In this document: positions 49,873 through 58,021 of the stretch, piece after piece
Layout of the letters: each line of letters opens with the position of its first letter
Position numbering within the stretch: the first letter of the stretch is position 1
The notes under the pieces: generated by a model
Told to the model about the DNA's origin: nothing
Seen by the model: the letters and a program-made list of their open reading frames with translations, nothing else
The model's database searches: none
Source: an uncultured archaeon
Lineage (GTDB): Archaea > Halobacteriota > Methanosarcinia > Methanosarcinales > Methanoperedenaceae
NCBI GenBank assembly: GCA_902386135.1
Contig: CABMIB010000095.1
Location: 1-59,580, forward strand
Direction of reading: 5' to 3'
Length of the DNA stretch: 59,580 nucleotides
Position numbers and translations under genes: made by a program

Positions 49873-51351
49873 TTATGGCTTGTCTCTGTGCTGCTTAGTT
49901 CCGGGTCTCCATATCCTCAGCATGAGTACAGCCAGCAGTCCGCCAGCCAGCAGCGCCAGAACAGCGAATGGAAACTGAGAAATGCCTATCCAGAGGGACC
50001 TGATTATATTCTGGGAATCCGAAGATACACCCTCAGCAGAAAGATTATTAGAAGACTCAGCGGATGAAGACCCGGCGGAAAGATTCACGGCTGAAGAATT
50101 AGAAGACCCGGCGGATGAAGACACGGCAGAGGACTCTTCATCAGGCAGCCTCACGGTAGAAGTGTTCTGAACCTGCGCACCAGCGGTCGCAAATTCTATC
50201 TCTACCGGGTTGGAAATACCGGAACCTGTATTTGCCTGAAATTTTGTTTCAGTATCGTATGTTGACCAGTACTCTTTAAATTCAAAACTTGCATAAGGTA
50301 ATGATATATTATCAGAAATATTATCTAATTTTAATATATAACTGTTGTTATGAGATTCGCCTGGCTGCAAAATAGTGCTGAAGTCCAGTTCCCCACCCAT
50401 GATCTGCGTGTCGGGGGCAAGGGAATCCCGTACCTTTACCTGCGCTGCCCTGCTCCCGTTATTTTTCACGCTTATATTTACTGTAACATTCCCGGGCCCT
50501 CTTACCTCTGTCTTATCAGCAGTTTTTGTTACAATAATTTCAGAAGAGTGCAGGGTGAAAATAGAGTTGCCTGTGGAGAGATTATATGTTCTGTTATTAA
50601 AGACAACGTAAAGCACCGCAGGCGGCAGTGTGTATTCTTTTCCTGCAACGGGCTTAAGCGGCTCGATCAAATAATCTTTCTCCCATGTCTCCCCCTTTTT
50701 CAAAGGTATGCCCCATCCCAGTTCCTGCGGTTTCGATATAAGACCTTCCTGGACCGAATCGTTCACCCATATATACTGGAAGTCGTATGGTCCAATATTT
50801 TTTACAGCTAGTGATACAGGAATGAACTGTGAGGAAGGATTTACGTGCGCCTCCGCTGGCACAGTCTTAACAATAGTAAAGTTTCCCGCCATATCGAATT
50901 CATCATTACCTTTTACCATTATTTTAAGCTCTGCATACGGCGAGGGTATATATCTGCCAGTTACAACATCCAGGGCAATTATCCTCAGTGAACTGTCCCC
51001 ATCTTCATATACCGTCTCATTGAAAAATTCAGCGCCATCTACGAAAGTATGGTTCCTTTCTGCTAATGCAGCATCCAGTACATAGTTTCCATTCTTAAAG
51101 ACTTTCAAAATTACATAATCGTCACACCCCCATGCTTTTCTTTTAAAGGCGTCGGGTTCATCAATACACTTTGTTTTGTTCGTTGGCTCTTCTACCGTAC
51201 CGGGACTGAAATCTACCGCTGTTATATTATAACCTGAAACGCTGACGCTTTCGCCCCACTTGAGGGTTACGCTATGTTCTTCCCAGTCAGATGCTGCTGC
51301 GGCTGTTGTTATTACAGCCAGCCCAATGATAAAAAACAATACAGCCCTCAT
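49873..51351 (-). CDS. Large secreted, membrane-anchored surface protein
   Basis: 492 residues. Signal peptide RAVLFFIIGLAVITTAAAA, an extracellular part with two or three beta-sandwich modules resembling the S-layer/DUF11-type COG1361 family (ISVKNNGSRAAQVKVRDSLA, LQPGESHNNSYIL), a Ser/Ala-rich spacer (about 410-450) and a C-terminal helix PFAVLALLAGGLLAVLMLRI with a basic end. Many NxS/T sites. It ends 60 bases upstream of PstS-pilin 2 in the same direction and may anchor or cap the structure (inference). Confidence 0.75.
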   Translation of the reverse strand: MRAVLFFIIGLAVITTAAAASDWEEHSVTLKWGESVSVSGYNITAVDFSPGTVEEPTNKTKCIDEPDAFKRKAWGCDDYVILKVFKNGNYVLDAALAERNHTFVDGAEFFNETVYEDGDSSLRIIALDVVTGRYIPSPYAELKIMVKGNDEFDMAGNFTIVKTVPAEAHVNPSSQFIPVSLAVKNIGPYDFQYIWVNDSVQEGLISKPQELGWGIPLKKGETWEKDYLIEPLKPVAGKEYTLPPAVLYVVFNNRTYNLSTGNSIFTLHSSEIIVTKTADKTEVRGPGNVTVNISVKNNGSRAAQVKVRDSLAPDTQIMGGELDFSTILQPGESHNNSYILKLDNISDNISLPYASFEFKEYWSTYDTETKFQANTGSGISNPVEIEFATAGAQVQNTSTVRLPDEESSAVSSSAGSSNSSAVNLSAGSSSAESSNNLSAEGVSSDSQNIIRSLWIGISQFPFAVLALLAGGLLAVLMLRIWRPGTKQHRDKP

Positions 51352-51384
51352 TGCCTGAAAAATAGAATTAGCCCTATTAGACTT

Positions 51385-51425
51385 TTTTGTATATAGTGTA
51401 TATAATCTATATACTTTTAGAGAAG
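51385..51425 (-). promoter_or_regulatory. Promoter with TATATAGATTATATACACTATATAC core
   Basis: AAAAGTATATAGATTATATA then CACTATATACAAAAAAG on the coding strand of the surface protein. It overlaps the last codons of the AbrB-PhoU gene 51407-52405. Partial match to the phosphate-type core. Confidence 0.5.
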
Positions 51426-52405
51426 TCGATGGCTAACTCGGCGATATTGGCAGCATAGTCCCCGATCCTTTTCACGCTGTCAGCTATGAGCCCTATGGAC
51501 ATGACGGCATCAGGATTCAGAGTTGCTGACGGGTGTCTGGTTCTGCGCAACTCCTCGCCTACTTTTTTATGTTCTTCAATAACCCTGTTTGCAAGCTCTA
51601 CATTGCATTTTGTAAATGAACTGACCGAATCGTTGACCAGTTTATGAGAGACTGTGCCAATTTTAACGAGCTCATCGAGCGTGTTATGAGGAATTTTTTC
51701 CTGTGATTCCAGCATAATGCTGGCGATCTTACCTGCATGGTCCGATACGCGCTCTAACTGGTCGCTTGCCAGCCTGTAGTAGAAGGCACCAGTCAATCCC
51801 AGTTCACTCTTTTCTGATATCCTTGAATGGAGAAGGATATCCATGAACTGTTTTGATATCAATAGATGGAGGCGGTCTATCTCATCGTCCTGCCTTACGA
51901 CTTCAGAAGCGAGGGATACATCCTTTGTATTCATTGCCTTAATAGTGTTGTCAAGCATCCACTGCACTTTTATATGCATGCGCCGGAAACTCATATCGAT
52001 AGGCATATCTCCCGGATTCGAGATATCCTGAATAATCACCTTATCGTGCGTCTCTTCGATGATCTCAATGCCTATCAATTTTTTTACTATAGCTGTTATA
52101 TCTTTTCTCTGCTCCAGTGTGATATTTTTGGCTTTAAGTTCGATCACGCGATACCATGCAACATAGGTTGCTATTATATCTCTTATCAGCGGCTCGCCCA
52201 CCCTTCCATCTATGGTTAAGGTCTTTGGACCCTGAGATGCAAAACCGCCGTTTGAAGTTAAAAGAAGAGTACCGTCTTCCTGCGGATGCATGTGAATAAG
52301 GGAACCGGAAGTTATTCCGGCACTAACAGCCCACTTCTTAGGAAGAGAAACGACAAATGTTGATTTGCCCGTTACCTGAACCTTTCTTATTTCTGCGTTA
52401 ATCAT
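51407..52405 (-). CDS. AbrB-PhoU phosphate regulator (1)
   Basis: 332 residues. N-terminal SpoVT/AbrB-like DNA-binding hairpin RKVQVTGKSTFVVSLPKKWA (about 7-50), an alpha/beta linker, and two PhoU helix bundles from about 130: RQDDEIDRLHLLISKQF, SDQLERVSDHAGKIA, NRVIEEHKKVGEELRR, ADSVKRIGDYAANIAELA. PhoU-type metal motifs are present. This architecture is that of archaeal phosphate-uptake regulators. It is divergent from the pilus ATPase gene and preceded by a phosphate-type element. A piece of this gene lies decayed at 21340-21515. Confidence 0.93.
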   Translation of the reverse strand: MINAEIRKVQVTGKSTFVVSLPKKWAVSAGITSGSLIHMHPQEDGTLLLTSNGGFASQGPKTLTIDGRVGEPLIRDIIATYVAWYRVIELKAKNITLEQRKDITAIVKKLIGIEIIEETHDKVIIQDISNPGDMPIDMSFRRMHIKVQWMLDNTIKAMNTKDVSLASEVVRQDDEIDRLHLLISKQFMDILLHSRISEKSELGLTGAFYYRLASDQLERVSDHAGKIASIMLESQEKIPHNTLDELVKIGTVSHKLVNDSVSSFTKCNVELANRVIEEHKKVGEELRRTRHPSATLNPDAVMSIGLIADSVKRIGDYAANIAELAIDFSKSI

Positions 52406-52436
52406 TTTAATTTAAGTTTTTGATGGTAGTAGATGG

Positions 52437-52483
52437 TATATACTTTTTCCCAAGAATCTATATACTATATATAAAATCAGTAG
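52437..52483 (-). promoter_or_regulatory. Phosphate-type promoter element of AbrB-PhoU (1)
   Basis: On the coding strand CTACTGATTTTATATATAGT, ATATAGATTCTTGGGA, AAAAGTATATACC. The middle TTGGGA is shared with the pstS element only. TATA part is 32-43 bases ahead of ATG 52405. If this protein binds the element, it regulates itself. Confidence 0.78.
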
Positions 52484-52548
52484 AAATGAAAGTCATCAAA
52501 TTTTTTGTCTCAGGTTCCATCAGCAAATCCAATCAAGAGCTCTCCTCA

Positions 52549-52609
52549 AATAAATAGACTATATAATCTATATACATAAGTTATTTACAGGCTTCTGATT
52601 TACACGTGC
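52549..52609 (+). promoter_or_regulatory. Leader-type promoter, copy c (pilus ATPase)
   Basis: TAGACTATATAATCTA (52555-52570), TATACATAAGTTATTTACAG, then ATG 52610. Same as copies a and b, implying common regulation of the kinase, PPX and pilus ATPase. Leaderless start is likely. Confidence 0.75.
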
Positions 52610-54301
52610 ATGAACGTAATGAAAACAATGTTTGGAGGCTTTAATTTTAGTAAGTTGAATCTGTTCCCGAGACGCATTGGCGGAAATGGAAATGGCAACG
52701 GCAGGAAACATAACAGGACTGATGAGCTTGAGGTGTACCTTAAGCAGCTTGAGGAGCAGATACTGGACAGGAAGGAAGAGAGCAAACATAACATTACGGA
52801 GCTCCTGCGCTCCTTTAAGGATAAACCCATTCATGAAGTAAATGTCACTTATCCTGTGAATCCACAATACCAGTTTGCCAGAATAGCCTATGATAGTAGT
52901 GCAGAAGAACTCCTGTACATCCCTGTTGAGCCGGTTCTTGATAAAACAGAAAGGGAACTCTTCCAGAGGATAAGGGGTATCTTTGAGAGAGAATTGGATA
53001 TAGAAAGCGTGAAAGCCAGCCGCGAGATGTACATAGAAAATAGGGTAGCAGATATTATTGACTTATATGGCATACGGGCAAGCAGGGATATCCTGGATAA
53101 AGTGATCTATTTTATTAAGAGAGATTTCATCGGATACGGTGAGATAGACCTGCTGATGAAAGATCCCATGATAGAGGACATAAGCTGCAACGGCCCGGGC
53201 AGGAACGTCTATATCTACCACCGCATTTTTGAATCCCTGCGGACGCAGATGAAGTTTGAAAGTGAATACAGGTTAAATTCTTTTATATTAAAGATGGCGC
53301 AAATTTCAGGGAGGCATATATCGGTGCTTGACCCCATAACAGATGCTACACTGCCAGAAGGCAGCAGGGTTAACCTCACTTATAGCAGCGAGGTGACCAA
53401 GAAAGGCTCATCATTCACCATCCGGCGGTTCAAGAGCGAGCCTATATCTTTCATAGAATTATTGAAATACGGCACCCTGAATGCCAAGCAGCTTGCCTAC
53501 CTCTGGTTATTAGTGGAATATGGCGGGTCAATGCTGGTTTCAGGTGGCACAGCATCGGGGAAAACAACGCTGCTAAACGGCATCAGCCTCTTCATAAAAC
53601 CCGAGGCAAAGATCGTGAGCCTGGAAGATACGGCAGAGATCAACATACCGCATGAGAACTGGATACAATCTGTAACGAGGAGCGGTTTTGGAAGAGCGGA
53701 AGAAGGCGGTGGGAATTCCAAGCGCGGGGGTATAGGTTTATATGAATTATTAACGGCCGCACTGCGACAGCGTCCTGAATACATAATAGTGGGAGAAGTC
53801 AGGGGAAGCGAGGCATTCACGCTTTTCCAGGCGATCCAGGTCGGTCATGCCGCCATGGGTACGATACATGGCGGTTCCATGGAAGAACTTATTAACCGTA
53901 TCGAATCATCCCCGATGAACGTGCCGCGCAGCCAGCTTGCAAGCCTGGACCTTGTAATATTTGCAGGCAGAATACGCATTAACAACAATTATGCCAGGCG
54001 GGTTGTGAACATGGTGGAGATACAGGGTATTGACCCTGCAACAAAGAATCTAACCACGAATAATATTTTCCACTGGGACCCTTACAGCGATTCTTTCAAG
54101 TACAGCGGCAAAAGTTTTATCCTGGAAAATATAGCCACTGAACACGGGATAGAACTCGAATATATGGAGAAGGAGATAGAACAGCGGGAAAAGGTGATTG
54201 ATTGGATGTACAGACAGGAGATAACCCATTTTAAGGATGTGGCGAAGAACCTCAAGTCGTATTACTATTCTTCTGACGAATATATGAAAAAGATATCATG
54301 A
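52610..54301 (+). CDS. Type IV pilus assembly ATPase with leader domain
   Basis: 563 residues. Residues 1-48 are the leader module shared with PPX (MNVMKTMFGGFNFSKLNLFP, Gly/Asn linker, LKQLEEQIL). The secretion ATPase of the FlaI/TadA/GspE superfamily follows: N-domain (about 60-270), Walker A SGGTASGKTTLLNG, Asp box VSLEDTAEINIP, Walker B EYIIVGEVRGSEA, and His box MGTIHGGS. Powers pilus assembly from the cytoplasmic side. It overlaps the first membrane platform gene by four bases (ATGA). Confidence 0.95.
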   Translation: MNVMKTMFGGFNFSKLNLFPRRIGGNGNGNGRKHNRTDELEVYLKQLEEQILDRKEESKHNITELLRSFKDKPIHEVNVTYPVNPQYQFARIAYDSSAEELLYIPVEPVLDKTERELFQRIRGIFERELDIESVKASREMYIENRVADIIDLYGIRASRDILDKVIYFIKRDFIGYGEIDLLMKDPMIEDISCNGPGRNVYIYHRIFESLRTQMKFESEYRLNSFILKMAQISGRHISVLDPITDATLPEGSRVNLTYSSEVTKKGSSFTIRRFKSEPISFIELLKYGTLNAKQLAYLWLLVEYGGSMLVSGGTASGKTTLLNGISLFIKPEAKIVSLEDTAEINIPHENWIQSVTRSGFGRAEEGGGNSKRGGIGLYELLTAALRQRPEYIIVGEVRGSEAFTLFQAIQVGHAAMGTIHGGSMEELINRIESSPMNVPRSQLASLDLVIFAGRIRINNNYARRVVNMVEIQGIDPATKNLTTNNIFHWDPYSDSFKYSGKSFILENIATEHGIELEYMEKEIEQREKVIDWMYRQEITHFKDVAKNLKSYYYSSDEYMKKIS

Positions 54302-55152
54302 ATATCTACTACAAGAAGTTATGCTACCGTTTGCTGGGGAGTTATATAGAGGGAACCGGCCTTGAGAATGAGTTCTCAAGGACCCTTTATCAGGCAGAAA
54401 TTAACATTAGCGGGAGCATGTTTCTTTCAGTATGGATAATAAGTTCGCTCTTATTAGCATTCGCCGTTGGAGGTGTTTTTCTCATACTTTCCATTGACCT
54501 GATCAACCCTATTAGTGCTGCTTTTTTGACATTTGCTGCCTCATCCGGGGTAATCTATTTCCAGCTTACCACTAAAATCCAGAACAGGCGTCTTGCCATA
54601 GACCGGAATCTTCCTTTTGCTATCAGTCATATGTCCATACTGGCATCTACGGGGACGCCTCCTTTAAATCTCCTGCGTATGCTTGCATCTTCTAATCACG
54701 GTGCAGTTTCAGCTGAACTTAAAAAAATTATTCATTCCGTGGATATACTGGGAAAAGATGTTATAGCTGCTGTCCTGGATGTTGCAAGAATTACTCCTTC
54801 TCCCCACATGCGCTCTTTGCTTATAGAATTCACAAGAATGGTTCATACCGGCGGGAGCATGGAAACGTACTTACAGGGGAGGCTTGACCAGCTCCTGGAA
54901 ATCAAACGCGAGGTGCAAAAAGAACTTAACCAGTCCCTTGCACTCTTCAGCGAGATGTATATTACATTTATAAGCACGGGTGTTATCATGAGCGTCATCG
55001 GTGTAACTGTCGGGAGCATTCTCATGGGCGGAAAATTGGGCCCGTTCCAGGCAAGCGACCTGTTTAATATATTTGTATATTTCATTATGCCTTTAGCGAA
55101 CGTTATCTTTTTTGTACTTCTGATGGTCGTGTATTCGCCTCATGGGGATTAA
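54298..55152 (+). CDS. Pilus platform membrane protein (TadB/FlaJ type)
   Basis: 284 residues; T2SSF-type fold. About four to five membrane helices in two groups separated by a cytoplasmic helical domain (RRLAIDRNLPFAISHMSILA, LIEFTRMVHTGGSMETYLQ). Overlaps the ATPase by four bases and is followed two bases later by a second platform gene. The pair of platform proteins is the TadB/TadC-like arrangement. Confidence 0.88.
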   Translation: MNIYYKKLCYRLLGSYIEGTGLENEFSRTLYQAEINISGSMFLSVWIISSLLLAFAVGGVFLILSIDLINPISAAFLTFAASSGVIYFQLTTKIQNRRLAIDRNLPFAISHMSILASTGTPPLNLLRMLASSNHGAVSAELKKIIHSVDILGKDVIAAVLDVARITPSPHMRSLLIEFTRMVHTGGSMETYLQGRLDQLLEIKREVQKELNQSLALFSEMYITFISTGVIMSVIGVTVGSILMGGKLGPFQASDLFNIFVYFIMPLANVIFFVLLMVVYSPHGD

Positions 55153-55154
55153 AA

Positions 55155-56156
55155 ATGATAGATTTAAAAAAATTTTATATCAGGTACAACTTAAAAAGGG
55201 AGCACTTTACACTGCTGGTTTCCATACTTGCAGCAGTAGCCTTGATCGTGATAAGCATACTCTCAGCAGGGCTGGAAAACCAGGCGACTCCGGGAAAAAT
55301 AGGATATACGCCGGATGAAGGGAGCACAACGGGGGGAAACTTAACAGTAAATCAAGCCCAGGGGGAAGCCCAGGAAACAAGGAATAATCTTGACCAGGTA
55401 ATAATCTTTGCTGTCCTGATTGCAATAATTCCTTACAGTATAGAGGTGTACCTTGCCAATAAAAGGACACGGAGATATGAGGAGGAGTTTGTAGGGTTTT
55501 TATACGAACTTTCTGAACTCCTGCGCGGCGGTCTTGATCCTCTGGGAGCTATAAAGGAAATTGCATCTCCTGCTCTGGAATCGGAACGCAGCCTGCATGC
55601 CCTTACTCCTCACTTACAAAAAGCTGCAGCTCAGATAGGATGGGGCGTTTCTTTTGAGGACGTGATTAGCACCATGGCGGAGTCACTCAAAAGTCCGCTG
55701 ATAAGCAAATATAGCTATCTCATCGTCCAGGCGGCAAGGCTTGGCGCCGTTAATACAGCTATAATCCTGAAAAGCGCCGATGACCTTGAAAAAACCCTGC
55801 AGCTTGAGCGTGAGAAGGAAGCAGGGCTAAAGGAATACCTCTTCATAATCTATGCTGCACAGTTCATTCTTATCGGATTGATATATCTCCTTAACAGCAC
55901 GATGCTCCCATCAATCCTCGATATGATGAAATTAAGTGAGGGCGGCAATGCTATGACAGACCTTGGTTTTTCAATGTCTTCAATGAATATTACACAATTC
56001 AGGACTGGTTTCTTCCATGTTATAATGATTAACGCATTTGCAAGCGGGATCATCGCAGGGCAACTCGCAGAAGGAAAGGCGAGGCACGGGTTAAAACATT
56101 CGGTTATATTAATGATAATGGGTTATACCGCCAGCCTTGCGTTTCTGATAAAATAA
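55155..56156 (+). CDS. Second pilus platform membrane protein (TadC/FlaJ type)
   Basis: 333 residues. First helix FTLLVSILAAVALIVISILS, a periplasm-side loop, then the T2SSF domain EEFVGFLYELSELLRGGLDP, GWGVSFEDVISTMAESLKSP and final helices. Ends 12 bases before the convergent AAA ATPase gene. Functions with the upstream protein as inner-membrane platform for the ATPase. Confidence 0.86.
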   Translation: MIDLKKFYIRYNLKREHFTLLVSILAAVALIVISILSAGLENQATPGKIGYTPDEGSTTGGNLTVNQAQGEAQETRNNLDQVIIFAVLIAIIPYSIEVYLANKRTRRYEEEFVGFLYELSELLRGGLDPLGAIKEIASPALESERSLHALTPHLQKAAAQIGWGVSFEDVISTMAESLKSPLISKYSYLIVQAARLGAVNTAIILKSADDLEKTLQLEREKEAGLKEYLFIIYAAQFILIGLIYLLNSTMLPSILDMMKLSEGGNAMTDLGFSMSSMNITQFRTGFFHVIMINAFASGIIAGQLAEGKARHGLKHSVILMIMGYTASLAFLIK

Positions 56157-56168
56157 TGAAAAAATTCG

Positions 56169-57026
56169 TCACAAACTTTTCGCAATCAATGGCACTCCGG
56201 CAATGCATGCTTTGCTTAATGCATCGTCCATGCCTTTAAGCAGCGCTCTGGGGTTCCCGTTAACTTGCGAATTTAAGCTGCATATGAATTCCCTGGTGAA
56301 TGGAAATATCGGATCCATGTTCTGAGCGGACCTACTTACTGCAAGCCTCTTTGCTACCAGAAGTTCAGCCTCTTTATCCGTAAGCCCATCCAGGAGATAC
56401 AATTTGTTTATCCGCTCTATAAAAGATGGATTTGCTTCCCTGATGCCGCCAAAAATTTCTTTGTTACAGGTAAAGCAGAGCAAGCTGCCAGCCTTTAGAT
56501 TGTTCACAAGAGATACAAGGAAATCCAGGAAGTTATTATCCCCGCAATCAATGTTATCCAGCAGAATGTAAGAAGGAGCCTGCTCCTTTAACATTATAGA
56601 TGCCAGCATCCCAAGCTCGACAGGTTCTTTTTTCTGTCTCAATGATTTTTTTATTTCTTTAACGTATCCAGGCGTCCTGAACCTCCCCATAAAACCCATC
56701 TTATCATTTATCTGTTTAAGCCCGCTTTCGAATAATCTTTTTATATTGAATGCATAGTCCTGCTCAACGCTTAAAAAAATATGGAAAATACCGCTTTTAA
56801 CTGCTACCTCCTCAAGCCATCGCATCCTCTCGGTTTTTCCAATACCCAGCTCGCCAACATAAGCCACGATAGCCCTCCCTCCCTCTGATAATTCACCAAC
56901 AATACATGCTAATTCACTGTCTATCTTCTGGCTCACATGCAGTAAGTAAATACTCTCTATCGCCTCAGCCGATGCTTCCCGAAAAGGATTCGAAGTTAAA
57001 CCATACAACTTATATTCATTCGTCAT
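56169..57026 (-). CDS. AAA ATPase (ORC/ExeA-like)
   Basis: 285 residues. Begins LYGLTSNPFREASAE like ExeA/Orc-type ATPases that have an N-terminal NPF motif. Walker A AYVGELGIGKTERMRW (GELGIGKT), Walker B SYILLDNIDCG, a sensor-like LLCFTCNKEI, and a C-terminal helical part with a NGNPRALLKG sensor 2. No peptidoglycan domain. It may assist pilus or phosphate signalling; placed between platform and pilin genes but on the opposite strand. Confidence 0.82.
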   Translation of the reverse strand: MTNEYKLYGLTSNPFREASAEAIESIYLLHVSQKIDSELACIVGELSEGGRAIVAYVGELGIGKTERMRWLEEVAVKSGIFHIFLSVEQDYAFNIKRLFESGLKQINDKMGFMGRFRTPGYVKEIKKSLRQKKEPVELGMLASIMLKEQAPSYILLDNIDCGDNNFLDFLVSLVNNLKAGSLLCFTCNKEIFGGIREANPSFIERINKLYLLDGLTDKEAELLVAKRLAVSRSAQNMDPIFPFTREFICSLNSQVNGNPRALLKGMDDALSKACIAGVPLIAKSL

Positions 57027-57138
57027 CTACGCTGTAAAAATCTCCGAGAACTGTTAATTAATTAACCTCTATAGTCTAAATACCTCTATATACTCTATAA
57101 TAGGATACTTTATTGGGTCGAGGGAAAAAACATGACAT

Positions 57139-57903
57139 GTGAAATTGCTTGAAGATGAGTCCGGGCTATCTGTGGTAGTCGGCACGCTGCTACTGATATT
57201 GATCGTGGTAGCTTCGGTATCTGCCCTTTCTCTCATGGTATCCGAAGCACAGAAAAAAGAGATGGAGCAGAGGAGCCTTCGTGCTGCTGTGGAGAGTGAA
57301 AACTTAAAGATTCTTTCGCTGGCTCTCAATGATTCAGATGGCGATGGGTACTGGAATACCATAATACTAAACGTTGTGAATCTGAATACCGAAGAATCAA
57401 GGGTTGTTGGTATCAATATTAATGACAGAAATGCGGCAAACTATACGGATGGAGTGAGAGGGTACAATTTCCAGAACCAATTCCCTGTACCGGCGGCAAG
57501 AAGCAGGCAGATATTCTTGAACCTTACCTCCAACTTTACCTCCCCTCTTAACATATCTCAAAATGATGCCATCCGAATAATTCTATTTACAAGCCTGACA
57601 AACAAGTTTGAGCATGTCTTCCTTCCCCCTGTACCTATCATAAAAGCGAATGTTGAATCAGAACAAATCGGAGCTGAGTTCCATGATGTACTCTCCCTGG
57701 ATGGTTCGGATTCTTTTGACCGTGAAGGTACGATTATCAAATATCAATGGCAGGTCGGCAATAGCACTGCGATTCTGGGCAATTTAAGCGGGCAGAAAGC
57801 GAGGATGAATTTCAATCTGAGCAATACAGGCAAGTTCTGGGTCAACCTTACAGAGGAGGATGGTACAGGGATGTTGGGTTTTGCCCGCTGGGAATCTCCA
57901 TAA
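57139..57903 (+). CDS. Archaeal type IV pilin-like protein with C-terminal PKD-like domain
   Basis: 254 residues from GTG 57139. Class III signal KLLEDESGLSVVVGTLLLIL with the helix continuing IVVASVSALSLMV, then a DUF1628-like beta region (LSLALNDSDGDGYWNTIILN, FTSPLNISQNDAIRIILFTS). The C-terminal about 75 residues are a PKD/Ig-like module (LDGSDSFDREGTIIKYQWQV, LSNTGKFWVNLTEEDG). Its N-terminal helix would pack in the pilus; the C-terminal module faces out. Start codon signal weak; a leaderless transcript from TCTATATACTCTATAATAGG is likely. Confidence 0.84.
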   Translation: MKLLEDESGLSVVVGTLLLILIVVASVSALSLMVSEAQKKEMEQRSLRAAVESENLKILSLALNDSDGDGYWNTIILNVVNLNTEESRVVGININDRNAANYTDGVRGYNFQNQFPVPAARSRQIFLNLTSNFTSPLNISQNDAIRIILFTSLTNKFEHVFLPPVPIIKANVESEQIGAEFHDVLSLDGSDSFDREGTIIKYQWQVGNSTAILGNLSGQKARMNFNLSNTGKFWVNLTEEDGTGMLGFARWESP

Positions 57904-57960
57904 AACCAAAATTTTCTATTTTTAATTTATTTTACTTAGTTGATAATTCTTGCCATGAAA

Positions 57961-58009
57961 TGTATATATTTTATTCCAATAATCTATATATATTATAAAC
58001 TATCAGTAG
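57961..58009. promoter_or_regulatory. Phosphate-type element ahead of AbrB-PhoU (2), reversed
   Basis: TGTATATATTTTATTCCAAT, AATCTATATATATTATAAAC, TATCAGTAG on the plus strand. It reads opposite to the other copies relative to its downstream gene. For the 58022 gene a TATA box is TATATATTATAAAC, inside the element and 20-33 bases ahead of ATG, so a bound regulator would block transcription here. The regular TATA part points left, toward the 3' end of the pilin gene. Confidence 0.65.
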
Positions 58010-58021
58010 AGTAAAGATAAC

